Below, piece after piece: positions 8,058-17,669 of a stretch of DNA of 64,000 nt. The notes beneath the pieces are model-generated. The model made no database searches. It saw only the letters and a program-made list of their open reading frames with translations, and had not been told where the DNA came from. The stretch's first letter is position 1. Each line of letters begins with the position of its first letter. This DNA comes from Mariniradius saccharolyticus AK6. Its GTDB lineage: Bacteria; Bacteroidota; Bacteroidia; Cytophagales; Cyclobacteriaceae. The DNA is taken from assembly GCF_000330725.2 (NCBI RefSeq), contig NZ_AMZY02000010.1:372001-436000 (forward strand), read 5' to 3'. Made by a program: the position numbers and the translations under genes.

Positions 8058-8987
8058 ATGCTTTTTCCTGAGACAATTTTAACCCAAGAAATCGACCTGC
8101 CCATCCTTCGGGAAAAGGGAATCAGGCTTTCTCTGCGGAGATTGGACATGGTGCATCCCATGGTCTCCGGCAATAAGTTTTTCAAACTCAAATACAACAT
8201 CGCGGAAGCCAAAAAGCAGGGAAAGAATACCCTGCTGACATTTGGAGGCGCTTTTTCCAACCATATCCATGCGGTTGCGGCAGCGGGAAAAATACTTGGT
8301 TTCAGGACTATTGGCGTCATCAGAGGGGAAGAAACCTTTCCGCTAAATCCGACACTCAGATTTGCGACGGAGGCTGGAATGCGGCTGCATTATGTCGACC
8401 GGGAGAGTTACAGAATCAAAACCCAGGAAACATTCTTGGAAAGTCTGAAACAGCAATTCGTCGAGTTTTTCCTGATTCCTGAAGGTGGGACCAATGCTTT
8501 TGCTATTAGCGGTACGAAGGAAATCCTATTGGCTGAGGATGAACATTTCAGCCACATTGCGGTCGCAATCGGTACGGGTGGCACTTTTGCGGGCATCGCG
8601 GGGAGCTTGTTTTCCCATCAGACGCTTTTGGGATTCTCATCGCTGAAGTGGCTTTCTATCCAAAATGAGATAAACCAACTTCTGGAACTTCACCAAATTC
8701 AGCCAAGGGGAGCTGTTCGGATTTTGGACCAATACCACTTTGGCGGCTATGCAAAGCACAAACCCGAGTTGCTTGATTTTATGTTGGATTTCTTCGCGCA
8801 AACGGGCATCCCCTTGGACCCCGTTTACACTGGAAAAATGATGTTTGGGATCCTGGATCAAGTGAAAAAAGGAGCATTTGCTCCCGGATCAAACATCCTT
8901 GCGATGCATACGGGCGGGCTTCAAGGCATCTTGGGCTTCAATGAGCGCTTTGGGACAAAGCTTCCCTACACTTCCTTGAGAATGTAA
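8058..8987 (+). CDS. PLP-dependent ACC deaminase / D-cysteine desulfhydrase family protein
   Basis: A 309-aa fold-type II PLP enzyme. The N-terminal segment holds the lysine motif VSGNKFFKLKYN, where the Lys is expected to form the Schiff base, and LLTFGGAFSNHIHAVAAAG, the phosphate and substrate loop. A Gly-rich cofactor loop AIGTGGTFAGIAG lies near residue 180. It ends with the family's GGLQGILGF segment. Relatives include 1-aminocyclopropane-1-carboxylate deaminase and D-cysteine desulfhydrase; the substrate cannot be decided here. I place the start at the ATG at 8058 because the frame upstream of it has no family-like residues. Its last 22 bases overlap the convergent AlbA_2 gene. Confidence 0.82.
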   Translation: MLFPETILTQEIDLPILREKGIRLSLRRLDMVHPMVSGNKFFKLKYNIAEAKKQGKNTLLTFGGAFSNHIHAVAAAGKILGFRTIGVIRGEETFPLNPTLRFATEAGMRLHYVDRESYRIKTQETFLESLKQQFVEFFLIPEGGTNAFAISGTKEILLAEDEHFSHIAVAIGTGGTFAGIAGSLFSHQTLLGFSSLKWLSIQNEINQLLELHQIQPRGAVRILDQYHFGGYAKHKPELLDFMLDFFAQTGIPLDPVYTGKMMFGILDQVKKGAFAPGSNILAMHTGGLQGILGFNERFGTKLPYTSLRM

Positions 8988-9604
8988 ATGTCCTCCTTCT
9001 CCATAGGCATTACCTGAAGGACGTTGGCCAATACAAGCCTGATGAGTGTCTTGGAAGCCAAGAAACGGGGCAGTTTGGCCAGCTGTTGGAACTCGCCGAG
9101 TGTGATTTGGCCCTTCTGCGCCAAGGCCTTCATCAGCACCGTTTCCTTTTCGCCGTAGGTAAAAACAATATCCTTCGGAACTCTGCTTTTCTTGAGGATC
9201 TCCCACATCTCCCGGCTAGCCTGCAGGCTCTTCTCTCCGGAGCGCACGTAGGCCCTTTTGCGCTCACCATCAAGGATGTAGTGCGGCCGTGAAGGGGATT
9301 TAGGGATTTGGAAAACCGCCACGCCCTTTTTCTCGCTCAGTTTGAAAATCTCCACTTCATAATCCAAAGTGGGTCGGATCAGATCCGCGATTGCATTTTT
9401 GATTACAAAAACCTCCTCTTCAATGAAGCGCTGCCCGCTGACCGTGCCGTCATCATCCACACCTACCAATAAACACCCTCCTTCGGTATTGGCCAAAGCG
9501 ATCAATTCACGCACAATTTTCTCGGGAAACATGGCTTTCTTTTTGAACTCCAGCCGGAGGCCTTCGCCCTCTTTCGCCAATTTGTGGATATCCTGCAGGG
9601 TCAT
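8966..9604 (-). CDS. AlbA_2 (Schlafen-type) domain protein with C-terminal helical domain
   Basis: A 212-aa protein. Residues 1-135 match the AlbA_2 / Schlafen AlbA_2 fold: EGLRLEFKKKAMFPEKIVRE, the ANTEGGCLLVGVDDDGTVSG core, and a later KSPSRPHYI...AYVRSGEKS segment. The last 70 residues look like a winged-helix-type region (MKALAQKGQITLGEFQQLAK). AlbA_2 proteins bind nucleic acid, and some are RNases or transcription regulators. No enzymatic residues can be assigned here. The gene is 42 bases downstream of uvrB on the same strand and may be co-transcribed with it. Confidence 0.75.
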   Translation of the reverse strand: MTLQDIHKLAKEGEGLRLEFKKKAMFPEKIVRELIALANTEGGCLLVGVDDDGTVSGQRFIEEEVFVIKNAIADLIRPTLDYEVEIFKLSEKKGVAVFQIPKSPSRPHYILDGERKRAYVRSGEKSLQASREMWEILKKSRVPKDIVFTYGEKETVLMKALAQKGQITLGEFQQLAKLPRFLASKTLIRLVLANVLQVMPMEKEDIYILKEV

Positions 9605-9646
9605 TGTTTTGGAATTCTTTTGTCTTTTTCGGGAAAAGCCTGTCTA

Positions 9647-11683
9647 TCAAACGCCCCTTTTCAATTCCTCAAGCCTGTTTTTGAGTCCCTGCCATTCGTC
9701 ACGGAGACGGGCCGCCTCCATGAAGTTGAGTTCTTTGGCTGCCTTCTCCATCTGCTTCTGGGTTTGGGCAACCAATTTTTCCAACTGATCCTTGCTCAAG
9801 TACTGTACGACAGGATCCGCTGCTACCAAGGCTTCCGCATCCACCGGTTCGTCGTAGAATTTGGCGTTTTTCTTACTGTCGGCCACTTTGGTTTGGCCGA
9901 GGATCTTCTCCTTGGATTTGCGGACAGTTTTGGGAACGATACCATTTTCCTCGTTATAGGCCAATTGCAGGCTTCGTCTCCGCTTGGTCTCGTCGATGGC
10001 GGACTGCATGGATTCGGTAATGGTATCCGCATACATGATGACCTTGCCGTTTTCATTTCGCGCTGCGCGGCCGATCGTTTGGACGAGGCTACGCTCATTG
10101 CGCAGGAATCCTTCCTTGTCGGCATCCAAAATCGCCACCAAGGAAACCTCAGGCAAGTCCAAGCCTTCCCGCAATAGATTTACGCCCACCAATACGTCGA
10201 AAATTCCCAAGCGTAACTCCCTCAATATCTCGACCCGGTCGAGCGGCTTCACCTCTGAGTGGATGTAGCGGCTTTTCACCCCGACGCGCTCCAGGTACTT
10301 CTGGAGTTCCTCCGCCATCCTTTTGGTCAAGGTAGTCACCAATACACGATCGCCCATTTTGACCCGCTCGTCGATTTCCTCCAAGAGATCATCAATTTGG
10401 TTGGCGCTGGGCCGCACGTCGATGATGGGATCCAGCAATCCTGTTGGACGGATGATCTGCTCCACCACTACGCCCTCTGTCTTGGCCAACTCAAAATCCG
10501 CAGGCGTCGCGCTGACATAGATGACTTGGTTGATCAGGCTTTCAAACTCGTCAAAATTCAAAGGCCGATTGTCCAGGGCTGAGGGAAGGCGGAATCCATA
10601 TTCCACCAAGTTCACCTTGCGTGAACGGTCACCGCCCCACATACCTCGGATCTGCGGCACGGTCACGTGGCTTTCGTCAATGACCATCAAAAAGTCGTCA
10701 GGAAAATAGTCAATCAAGCAGAAAGGCCGTGTTCCCGGTTTTCTCCTATCGAAATATCTTGAATAATTCTCCACCCCCGAGCAATAGCCAAGCTCGCGGA
10801 TCATCTCCATGTCAAATTCGGTCCGTTCTTTTAGCCTTTTTGCTTCGATGAATTTCAGGTCCTTTTCGAAAAAAGCCACCTGCGCCATCATGTCGTCCTG
10901 GATTTCATGGATGGCCGTGTCGATCACGTCGCGGCCTGTCACGAAGAGATTTGCCGGGAAAATGGAAATGATCTTTTCGTCCGAAATCTTTTTTCCCGAA
11001 GCCGGATCGATACGTTGAATTGCTTCGATCTCATCGCCCCAAAAGAATATCCGGTAGGCGAAATCAGCATACGCCACAAAGACGTCCACGGTATCTCCCT
11101 TTACGCGGAACGTCCCATGGCTCAAATCATTGTTGGTGCGGCTGTAGAGGATATCCACCAACTTGAACAGCAATTGGTTCCGGGGAATCCTGTCTCCTTC
11201 CTGCAGGCGGATCACGTTTTTTCCAAATTCGTCAGGATTCCCGATACCGTAAATGCATGAAACAGAAGCAACCACAATCACATCGCGTCTGCCCGACAGC
11301 AATGCGGAAGTGGCACTCAGGCGTAGTTTCTCGATTTCGTCATTGATCGAAAGGTCTTTTTCGATGTAGGTGTTGGAAGTGGGAATAAAGGCCTCAGGCT
11401 GATAATAGTCGTAGTAGGATATGAAATACTCCACCGCGTTTTCCGGGAAAAACTGCTTGAATTCCCCGTAAAGCTGTGCTGCAAGGGTCTTGTTGTGGCT
11501 GAGTACCAGCGTTGGCTTTTGGACCTGCTGGATGACATTGGCAATGGTAAAGGTTTTTCCCGAGCCCGTCACACCCAACAGCACCTGGGCAGAATCCCCG
11601 TTATCAACGCCTTCGACCAATTGTCGGATGGCCTCAGGTTGGTCCCCGGTGGGCTGGTACTCCGATGTGAGTTTGAATTCCAT
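9647..11683 (-). CDS. uvrB: excinuclease ABC subunit B
   Basis: Damage-verification helicase of nucleotide excision repair, 678 aa, the normal family length. The Walker A motif is [10 protein letters not shown] at about residues 38-47. The beta-hairpin region reads [12 protein letters not shown], and the DEAD-like motif is VIDESH. The C-terminal helicase motifs include [17 protein letters not shown] and [13 protein letters not shown] domain for UvrA/UvrC contact is present at about residues 635-670 ([20 protein letters not shown]). Nothing is missing. uvrA and uvrC are not in the window. Confidence 0.98.
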   Translation of the reverse strand: MEFKLTSEYQPTGDQPEAIRQLVEGVDNGDSAQVLLGVTGSGKTFTIANVIQQVQKPTLVLSHNKTLAAQLYGEFKQFFPENAVEYFISYYDYYQPEAFIPTSNTYIEKDLSINDEIEKLRLSATSALLSGRRDVIVVASVSCIYGIGNPDEFGKNVIRLQEGDRIPRNQLLFKLVDILYSRTNNDLSHGTFRVKGDTVDVFVAYADFAYRIFFWGDEIEAIQRIDPASGKKISDEKIISIFPANLFVTGRDVIDTAIHEIQDDMMAQVAFFEKDLKFIEAKRLKERTEFDMEMIRELGYCSGVENYSRYFDRRKPGTRPFCLIDYFPDDFLMVIDESHVTVPQIRGMWGGDRSRKVNLVEYGFRLPSALDNRPLNFDEFESLINQVIYVSATPADFELAKTEGVVVEQIIRPTGLLDPIIDVRPSANQIDDLLEEIDERVKMGDRVLVTTLTKRMAEELQKYLERVGVKSRYIHSEVKPLDRVEILRELRLGIFDVLVGVNLLREGLDLPEVSLVAILDADKEGFLRNERSLVQTIGRAARNENGKVIMYADTITESMQSAIDETKRRRSLQLAYNEENGIVPKTVRKSKEKILGQTKVADSKKNAKFYDEPVDAEALVAADPVVQYLSKDQLEKLVAQTQKQMEKAAKELNFMEAARLRDEWQGLKNRLEELKRGV

Positions 11684-11748
11684 ACCTCAAAATTGAAAAT
11701 AGATAACACTCGCAGGGAAGCAAAAAGTTTGGGAAAAAGAGAAATCGG

Positions 11749-12939
11749 CTATGCTTTTTTCTCCCACCCAAACCTATCCATATTGTAATACAAGAAATTT
11801 GTCCGAAGCAAAATCACCAACAAAACCGGCACGATGCTCGGATGAAAGGATTGAATCCCGAATATCCAAACCAACAGGGCCACATTGGTCAAGGTCATCG
11901 CCGCGAGCAGGTATTTCCTCACCCAAGGTTTGACTTGATTTCCCAACAAAGCGAAAGCAAGGATCAGGTTGGTTGGCAATGCCCAAAGCACGTTCCAGTT
12001 GAGTTTGGTTTGGGAATGGAAAGTAAAAAACCAGAGTGACACAATGACAAGTCCCAATAATCCCAACGCCGCGAAAAAACCGACGTCGAAGCCCTTGTAA
12101 AGCCGCTTTTTCTTATATCCTACAAAGGTCAAAACCACAACCGCTATGGCAAATATCCACCAAAGCACATAGGGATTGAGCAGGTCCATCTTTGACTCCC
12201 TTGGCGGAAAATTGAGCACTTCGAGCTTTTCCTTTACCAGTTTGCGGCTAGGGCCGTCACCAACAATCACGGCGCGGTCAAATGCCGCCTCCATGTAATC
12301 AGGCAGGAATTGCTTTTCGCGTTCCTTTGCATCTATGTCGATGACAGAGCCTAATGCCAAATCAATCCCAAAATCCGCCCAAGGCAAGGGGTACACATAT
12401 TCGTCGATCAGGTTCCTAAAGGTTTTTTGTTCAGCCAGCAGGTCTTCATTCCAATCCAGCTGTTCTCCCAGGACCTGTTCCATCACATCCCTTATCCGCG
12501 TCGCGCAGTTGTCATAGAAAAAGTCATAGCGGTAAAACCGGTTTTCGGGCAGGTAGTTGTTGTCCAAAAATTCGATCAGCTTCGCAATTTGTTCCGGACT
12601 GAGGTCGAGGACCTGCTCACGGACATTGCGCTGGAAATAGTTGTACTCCATCAAAAACCGCTCGTATGTCGTCACGCTGAGCATGTAGTCGAGCGTTCGT
12701 TGGGTGAATTTGAGGTAGAAAAACGGTGTATTGAAATCGAATGTCCCGTAGTTGTACACCCAGTTCTGGTTGGTCTCCTTGTTCCATATCCGGATGGCGC
12801 TGTGTCCAAAAGCCGAGTACAATTGGTCTCCCGGATCGCAGGTCAAAAGCGAAACCTGGTATTGCTGTGCGTTGGCAAAAAAAATAGTCGAATAAATAAA
12901 CGGGTAAATAAGGAGTAACTTTTTCAAATGCTTGCCCAT
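11749..12939 (-). CDS. DUF4105 membrane protein (Lnb-like N-terminal periplasmic domain)
   Basis: A 396-aa protein with a cleavable-looking signal sequence (LLLIYPFIYSTIFFANAQ). The conserved DUF4105 domain (about residues 25-250) includes CDPGDQLYSAFGHSAIRIW, NYGTFDF and YDFFYDNCATRIRDV. The His in FGHSAIR and the Cys in NCATR resemble the catalytic pair of NlpC/P60-like thiol hydrolases. About four or five transmembrane helices follow (residues 260-385). The family is widespread in Bacteroidota and its substrate is not established. It is divergent from the T9SS cargo gene at 12977. Confidence 0.8.
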   Translation of the reverse strand: MGKHLKKLLLIYPFIYSTIFFANAQQYQVSLLTCDPGDQLYSAFGHSAIRIWNKETNQNWVYNYGTFDFNTPFFYLKFTQRTLDYMLSVTTYERFLMEYNYFQRNVREQVLDLSPEQIAKLIEFLDNNYLPENRFYRYDFFYDNCATRIRDVMEQVLGEQLDWNEDLLAEQKTFRNLIDEYVYPLPWADFGIDLALGSVIDIDAKEREKQFLPDYMEAAFDRAVIVGDGPSRKLVKEKLEVLNFPPRESKMDLLNPYVLWWIFAIAVVVLTFVGYKKKRLYKGFDVGFFAALGLLGLVIVSLWFFTFHSQTKLNWNVLWALPTNLILAFALLGNQVKPWVRKYLLAAMTLTNVALLVWIFGIQSFHPSIVPVLLVILLRTNFLYYNMDRFGWEKKA

Positions 12940-12976
12940 ACAACTAAATTCATGAAGGTGATAGACTTTTTCAAAT

Positions 12977-15307
12977 ATGGGTGTTTACGGCGGGAAAAAT
13001 CGTATTGGGTTTTCAAAATCTTTTGGCTTGCCAAAGGATGTCATTCTTTTGTTCTTTTTGGCCTTGTGGATTGGTCAGTCCGCCTGGGCACAAATACCAC
13101 TGGAGCTGGGGGACTACCGGACCATAAGCTCCGGGGATTACAACAATCCGGCTGTTTGGCAGAGATGGGATGGTGCGGCTTGGGTTGCCGCCACTACCAA
13201 GCCAACCCAAAGCAATAACATTTTTATCGACCAAGGACATGAAATCAGGCTCACCGCCAACGAAGCCGCAAATCATGTGTATCTCTTCAGCGCATCCACA
13301 CCGGGAAGGAAGTTGAATCTCCAATCCTTCGAATTAAGGGTATATGGTGCATTGAGAGCCATGGAAACAATCGGTGGGGTATTTTTCCTGAACAATGTCA
13401 CGAGTCTTTTGACGGATTGGATTTATCCAGAAGCAGGTCGGGTCGTTTTCAAAGGAGTATCGAGGACGGTTGTCGAGCGCGGTTCTTGGAGCGCAAGCAA
13501 TATCAACAGCCGCTACACGGTGGTTTTTGACCCTGATCCTGGCGCTACACTAACCGTCAATGCCGGATTCAAAGCCAATACCTTCATCATCCAATCGGGG
13601 ACGGTTCTCCAAAAGGTAAATACGGCAGGCACGCCCATCTGTGCGACTTTTTCCTATAACAACCAAACAATCTTCAATGGGATGGGTCCATACGGCGACT
13701 TCATCATAGAACCGGGCGCGACCCTTGTTTCCGAATGCTCAGCGCCTTTGGAGCAAATCATACGCAGGTCAGCGGCTGTTCCCGGCGCACTCCTCCATGT
13801 GAAACCAGGAGCAAACCTCGTGTTCCTGGGCAGCGAGCCAACCTTGGATGTGGCAGATTTCAGAATGGAAGGAAACGTGTACTACCGCTCCAATTCAGGC
13901 ACACAACGCTTGGTGCGACGGGTTTTGTCTAGCGCCTCAAAACCCAATCAATACCACAACCTCCTTTTCGAAAACAATGCTACAAAGCAATTACCTGACT
14001 CTGTTTTTGTAGCGGGGGACATCGCCTTGTTGAACGGCGGAAGCATCACCGAGTCCCCAACCTATCTGCGTCTGAATGGGGACGGTATGCAGCAGATCAT
14101 CAATTGGAACCTGAACGTGGCCCAGGTCGAAGTCCACAAGCCGTCCGGAACTGTCCTTGCTTTCGAGGACGTTTCGATCAAACGCAACCTCATAATGAGG
14201 GATGGCCAGGTGGATTTCAACGGTTTTGATCTTTTTGTCAATACGGCAGGTACGGGCGGGCTTTTCTATGAAGGTGGACAATGGCTCAACCTCCACCGTT
14301 TTCATTACCAAAACCCACCTACCACGCTAAGTGAAACCAACGGGACATTCCCCTTTGAAGACAGCTATCAGGGCGGCATCAGGAAAGTCCAATTCCTCGG
14401 CAACACTAACGGTGGCAACCTACGTGTGCGAATGGTGGAGATTCCCGGCGCCAATTGGGATCCCAACTATGACGACAATGACGGCACGCCGATCCTGTAC
14501 CAACTCAATTCCTACTTCGAAATCGAGGGGCTCAATGCAGGCCCGGGAACATTGGAAATGCGGATCTCGGCAGACAGCTTGGTGGTGTTTGCCGTCGAGG
14601 ACCTGAGGATTGTAAGCAACGGGCAGGCTGCGCCGGGAAGCCATTTGGTGGCGATCGACCCTGACCAACAGTGGGCTAGGCGCACGGTCTCACTGAGTGA
14701 GATCAACGGACAAAGCTTCACTGTGGGGAGTTTTGGCCCGCTGTCGGTGTTGCCATTGATTTGGAAAGACTATGAGGCGATCCAAAACCAAAACCATATC
14801 ACGGTCAATTGGACTTCAGTGCAGGAAAGAGACAATCGGCATTTCTCGATCCACCGATCCATAGGCGGGATTTCCAACTTCAGCAAGGTGGGGGAAGTCA
14901 AGTCAATGGGAGATTCGGAAGGCGAACAAAAATACGCGTTCAGCTATCTGGAGTCTTTCGCGGAAAAAAATGTCTTCTTCAAAATCTGCCAGCATGACTT
15001 GGATGGGAAAAGCACCTGTACACCGGTCTTCCGTATCCGCAGTGCAGCAGAACAGTTTTCCGAATCAGGCATCAGCATCTGGCCAAACCCCTATCATTCA
15101 GGGGAGTTGCATGTCCTTTTCCCACAGAAGTTTCAAACCAGCCACACGATGGTCAGCCTGAGTGATTACCGTGGAATGCTTCTCTTCAGCGAAAGATATC
15201 CAGATGGTAATTGGCGCACTCGTTTGGAAAACCTTCCTCCCGGCATGTACCTGATGCGATTCAGCGACAACAATTACACGGAAACCGTCAGGTTCTGGAA
15301 ACAATAA
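12977..15307 (+). CDS. secreted cell-surface protein with type IX sorting domain
   Basis: A 776-aa protein with an N-terminal signal peptide (VILLFFLALWIGQSAWAQ), a long beta-rich body with no catalytic motif I can name, and a C-terminal Por/T9SS type A sorting domain. That tail begins near SIWPNPYHSGELHV and ends with ENLPPGMYLMRFSDN...ETVRFWKQ. The domain sends proteins through the type IX system, after which the tail is usually removed. The N-terminal stretch (SGDYNNPAVWQRWDG...) resembles the G8-like starts seen in other T9SS cargo. Residues 590-680 look like an Ig/FN-like domain of the common 'WTSVQERDNRHFSIHRS' type. Ligand and function are unknown. Confidence 0.75.
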   Translation: MGVYGGKNRIGFSKSFGLPKDVILLFFLALWIGQSAWAQIPLELGDYRTISSGDYNNPAVWQRWDGAAWVAATTKPTQSNNIFIDQGHEIRLTANEAANHVYLFSASTPGRKLNLQSFELRVYGALRAMETIGGVFFLNNVTSLLTDWIYPEAGRVVFKGVSRTVVERGSWSASNINSRYTVVFDPDPGATLTVNAGFKANTFIIQSGTVLQKVNTAGTPICATFSYNNQTIFNGMGPYGDFIIEPGATLVSECSAPLEQIIRRSAAVPGALLHVKPGANLVFLGSEPTLDVADFRMEGNVYYRSNSGTQRLVRRVLSSASKPNQYHNLLFENNATKQLPDSVFVAGDIALLNGGSITESPTYLRLNGDGMQQIINWNLNVAQVEVHKPSGTVLAFEDVSIKRNLIMRDGQVDFNGFDLFVNTAGTGGLFYEGGQWLNLHRFHYQNPPTTLSETNGTFPFEDSYQGGIRKVQFLGNTNGGNLRVRMVEIPGANWDPNYDDNDGTPILYQLNSYFEIEGLNAGPGTLEMRISADSLVVFAVEDLRIVSNGQAAPGSHLVAIDPDQQWARRTVSLSEINGQSFTVGSFGPLSVLPLIWKDYEAIQNQNHITVNWTSVQERDNRHFSIHRSIGGISNFSKVGEVKSMGDSEGEQKYAFSYLESFAEKNVFFKICQHDLDGKSTCTPVFRIRSAAEQFSESGISIWPNPYHSGELHVLFPQKFQTSHTMVSLSDYRGMLLFSERYPDGNWRTRLENLPPGMYLMRFSDNNYTETVRFWKQ

Positions 15308-15358
15308 TATTCCTAAAATCTTCTTTTCAATACATTGTCCCCCATGCCCATCGCCTCG

Positions 15359-15386
15359 GTACGTTGTACTTGGTACTTGGTACTTT
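15359..15386. repeat. heptamer array (GTACTTG)n
   Basis: Four 7-base units (gtacgtt, gtacttg, gtacttg, gtacttt) between the T9SS cargo gene and the GntP permease. Same period as the other arrays. Confidence 0.7.
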
Positions 15387-15485
15387 TCTCCATTTCCCGT
15401 CTCTCAACGGCTTTGCGCATTTGTCCCAAAAAAGCCATCTGAAAACCCATTTTTAATTATCTTGTCCATCAAACCCAGACGAACC

Positions 15486-16799
15486 ATGACCATCCTTTTT
15501 GTTTTTGTAAGCATCGCGGTGCTCATTCTGCTGATCACTTGGCTCAAGCTGAATCCATTTCTGGCTTTCCTGATTTCCTCCATTTTGGCGGGCTTTCTAT
15601 TGGGCATTCCCCCGCAAAGCATCGCAGGTTCGATCCAAAAAGGCATGGGTGGACTGCTCGGGGACTTGGTGATCGTGATCGTGATGGGCGCCATGTTGGG
15701 TAAGCTCGTCGCGGAGAGCGGTGCCGCCCAAAGGATCGCTGATACCCTGATGGACATCTTCGGGGTCAAAAACGTCACTTGGGCGATGATGGTCACTGGC
15801 TTGGTCGTAGGTATCCCCTTGTTCTACAATGTGGGTTTTGTACTGCTTGTACCCTTGGTATTTACGGTTTCTTACCGCTTCAAACTACCTGCCGTCTATG
15901 TAGGGATTCCGCTTTTGGCCGCACTATCGGTCACACATGGATTTCTGCCGCCGCATCCCTCACCTGCCGCTTTGGTGGCCCAGTTTGGGGCCAATATGGG
16001 CCTGACATTGACCTATGGCTTGATCGTGGCCGTACCGACGATTATCATTGCGGGACCCTTGTTTGCCAAGTTTTTGAAGAAAATAGATGCCAAGCCGCTC
16101 GATACATTCCAGGCCAAACCCAAAGCGGAAGCCGAGCTTCCCGGCACCTTCAACAGCTTCTTTTCGGCGTTGTTTCCCGTATTCCTATTGGTTGGTACGT
16201 CTATCTTCAACCTGAATGCGGATAAAGAAAGCAGCCTTGCCCCGATCATTTCATTCATCGGCGATCCGGGAATGGTGATGTTGATTTCCCTGCTTTTGGC
16301 GACTTATACCTTGGGTGTTCGCAGGAACTTCAAAATCCCTGCCCTGATGGATATCTATGTGGCAGCGACCAAGGACATTGCGATGATCCTGCTGATCATC
16401 GCGGGTGCAGGTGCACTGAAGCAGGTACTCCTAGACTCAGGCGTCAGTCAGACCATCGCCGACAACCTGCAAGGTTGGGACGTGCATCCGTTGGTTTTGG
16501 CATGGACGATTACGGCGATTATCAGGGTTTGCGTAGGTTCGGCGACTGTGGCCGGCCTGACCACTGCGGGCATCATCGCGCCGATGGTAGGTGCATCGGG
16601 AGTTGATCCGAATCTCTTGGTCTTGGCGATTGGTGCTGGCAGCCTGATGTTCTCCCATTTCAACGATGGGGGGTTTTGGCTGTACAAGGAATACTTCAAC
16701 GTCAGTGTCAAGGACACCATCAAATCTTGGTCCCTGATGGAAACCATCGTCGCAGTAGTCGGCCTGGCAGGTGTGCTTGTATTGGATATCTTTGTGTAG
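15486..16799 (+). CDS. GntP-family gluconate:H+ symporter-like permease
   Basis: A 437-aa integral membrane protein with about twelve hydrophobic segments. Recognisable GntP family features are the N-terminal NPFLAFLISSILAGFLLGIP, the loop GMGGLLGDLVIVIVMGAMLG, HGFLPPHPSPAALVAQFGA, and the C-terminal FSHFNDGGFWLYKEYF. The family imports gluconate, related sugar acids, or D-serine. I chose the ATG at 15486 over an upstream TTG because it begins directly with the first helix. It is followed on the same strand by RidA (208 bases on) and an M19 dipeptidase; linkage with these amino-acid enzymes makes a D-amino acid or related substrate plausible, but that is inference. Confidence 0.88.
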   Translation: MTILFVFVSIAVLILLITWLKLNPFLAFLISSILAGFLLGIPPQSIAGSIQKGMGGLLGDLVIVIVMGAMLGKLVAESGAAQRIADTLMDIFGVKNVTWAMMVTGLVVGIPLFYNVGFVLLVPLVFTVSYRFKLPAVYVGIPLLAALSVTHGFLPPHPSPAALVAQFGANMGLTLTYGLIVAVPTIIIAGPLFAKFLKKIDAKPLDTFQAKPKAEAELPGTFNSFFSALFPVFLLVGTSIFNLNADKESSLAPIISFIGDPGMVMLISLLLATYTLGVRRNFKIPALMDIYVAATKDIAMILLIIAGAGALKQVLLDSGVSQTIADNLQGWDVHPLVLAWTITAIIRVCVGSATVAGLTTAGIIAPMVGASGVDPNLLVLAIGAGSLMFSHFNDGGFWLYKEYFNVSVKDTIKSWSLMETIVAVVGLAGVLVLDIFV

Positions 16800-16911
16800 A
16801 AATGCCGGGTGAAGGAGGACCAATGGGAAAATGGAAGGAATGCCGACGACCGAAGATGGAATTTCCAGAATTCAAGACTCTCCCTATTCTTGCTTCCTAC
16901 ATCTTGTTTCA

Positions 16912-17002
16912 GATCTCTCCTCTCTCATTTCTAACCTCTTGATTCTTGTATCTTGTATCCTATATCTAACGTCTCAAATCTCATATCTCCCGTCTCAAAT
17001 CT
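16912..17002. repeat. degenerate heptamer array (NNNNTCT)n
   Basis: From 16919, twelve 7-base units follow without a slip, eleven of them ending in TCT (cctctct, catttct, aacctct, tgattct, tgtatct, tgtatcc, tatatct, aacgtct, caaatct, catatct, cccgtct, caaatct). The array ends 5 bases before the RidA start codon. It is the most regular array in the window. Confidence 0.85.
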
Positions 17003-17007
17003 AAAAT

Positions 17008-17472
17008 ATGCATACCCCTGAAGAAAACTTCGCTTCCCTAGGCCTCAGCCTACCTCCCGCCCCCAAGCCCTTGGGCGTTTACAAACCTTGCCTTGTTGAT
17101 GGCAAATACCTCTACCTCTCCGGACATGGGACCGTCAAAGAGGACGGCACGCTGATTATCGGCCGCATCGGTGAGGATATGGATATCGAGGCTGGCAAAC
17201 TCGCGGCGCGGCAGGTGGGCCTCGCGATGCTTGCCACGATCAAAGCCAACATTGGCTCGCTCAACCGGATCAAAAGGGTCATCAAGGTGCTCGGTATGGT
17301 CAATTGCACGCCGGATTTTGAGCGGCATCCCTATGTCATCAATGGCTGCAGCGAGTTGTTCGCCGCGATATGGGGAACCGAAAACGGTATCGGCGTCCGC
17401 AGTGCAGTAGGCATGGGTTCACTGCCAGACAATATCCCCGTGGAAATCGAGGCGCTGTTTGAGTTGGGGTAA
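17008..17472 (+). CDS. RidA/YjgF-family protein
   Basis: A 154-aa member of the YjgF/YER057c/UK114 superfamily, in the longer branch that has an extra N-terminal loop (LGLSLPPAPKPLGVYKPC). The core includes YLYLSGHG, the central NIGSLNRIKRVIKVLGMVNC and the C-terminal GIGVRSAVGMGSLPDNIPVEIEA. In this fold the Arg before SAVG binds carboxylates in active RidA, and it is present here. RidA hydrolyses reactive enamine/imine intermediates from PLP enzymes. It sits between a GntP permease and an M19 dipeptidase. A heptamer array reaches to within 5 bases of the ATG, so no ordinary ribosome binding site is visible. Confidence 0.85.
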   Translation: MHTPEENFASLGLSLPPAPKPLGVYKPCLVDGKYLYLSGHGTVKEDGTLIIGRIGEDMDIEAGKLAARQVGLAMLATIKANIGSLNRIKRVIKVLGMVNCTPDFERHPYVINGCSELFAAIWGTENGIGVRSAVGMGSLPDNIPVEIEALFELG

Positions 17473-17669
17473 TTTGTTTTTTCGATGTTTTTTATTCTTG
17501 GAGAGATTACAGGAAAGTGTTCGCTGAAAAGAGTTATGCTGTGCTGGAGGTGGGAAAATATGCTTCTGGCAATGCGGGGCTCACTTTGCAAATTTGTTTG
17601 TGATCAAGCCTGAGCATCCATTCCCGTTTTCTTCTTATTTTTCCAAGGTTACAAAAAAGCACTCGCCGC

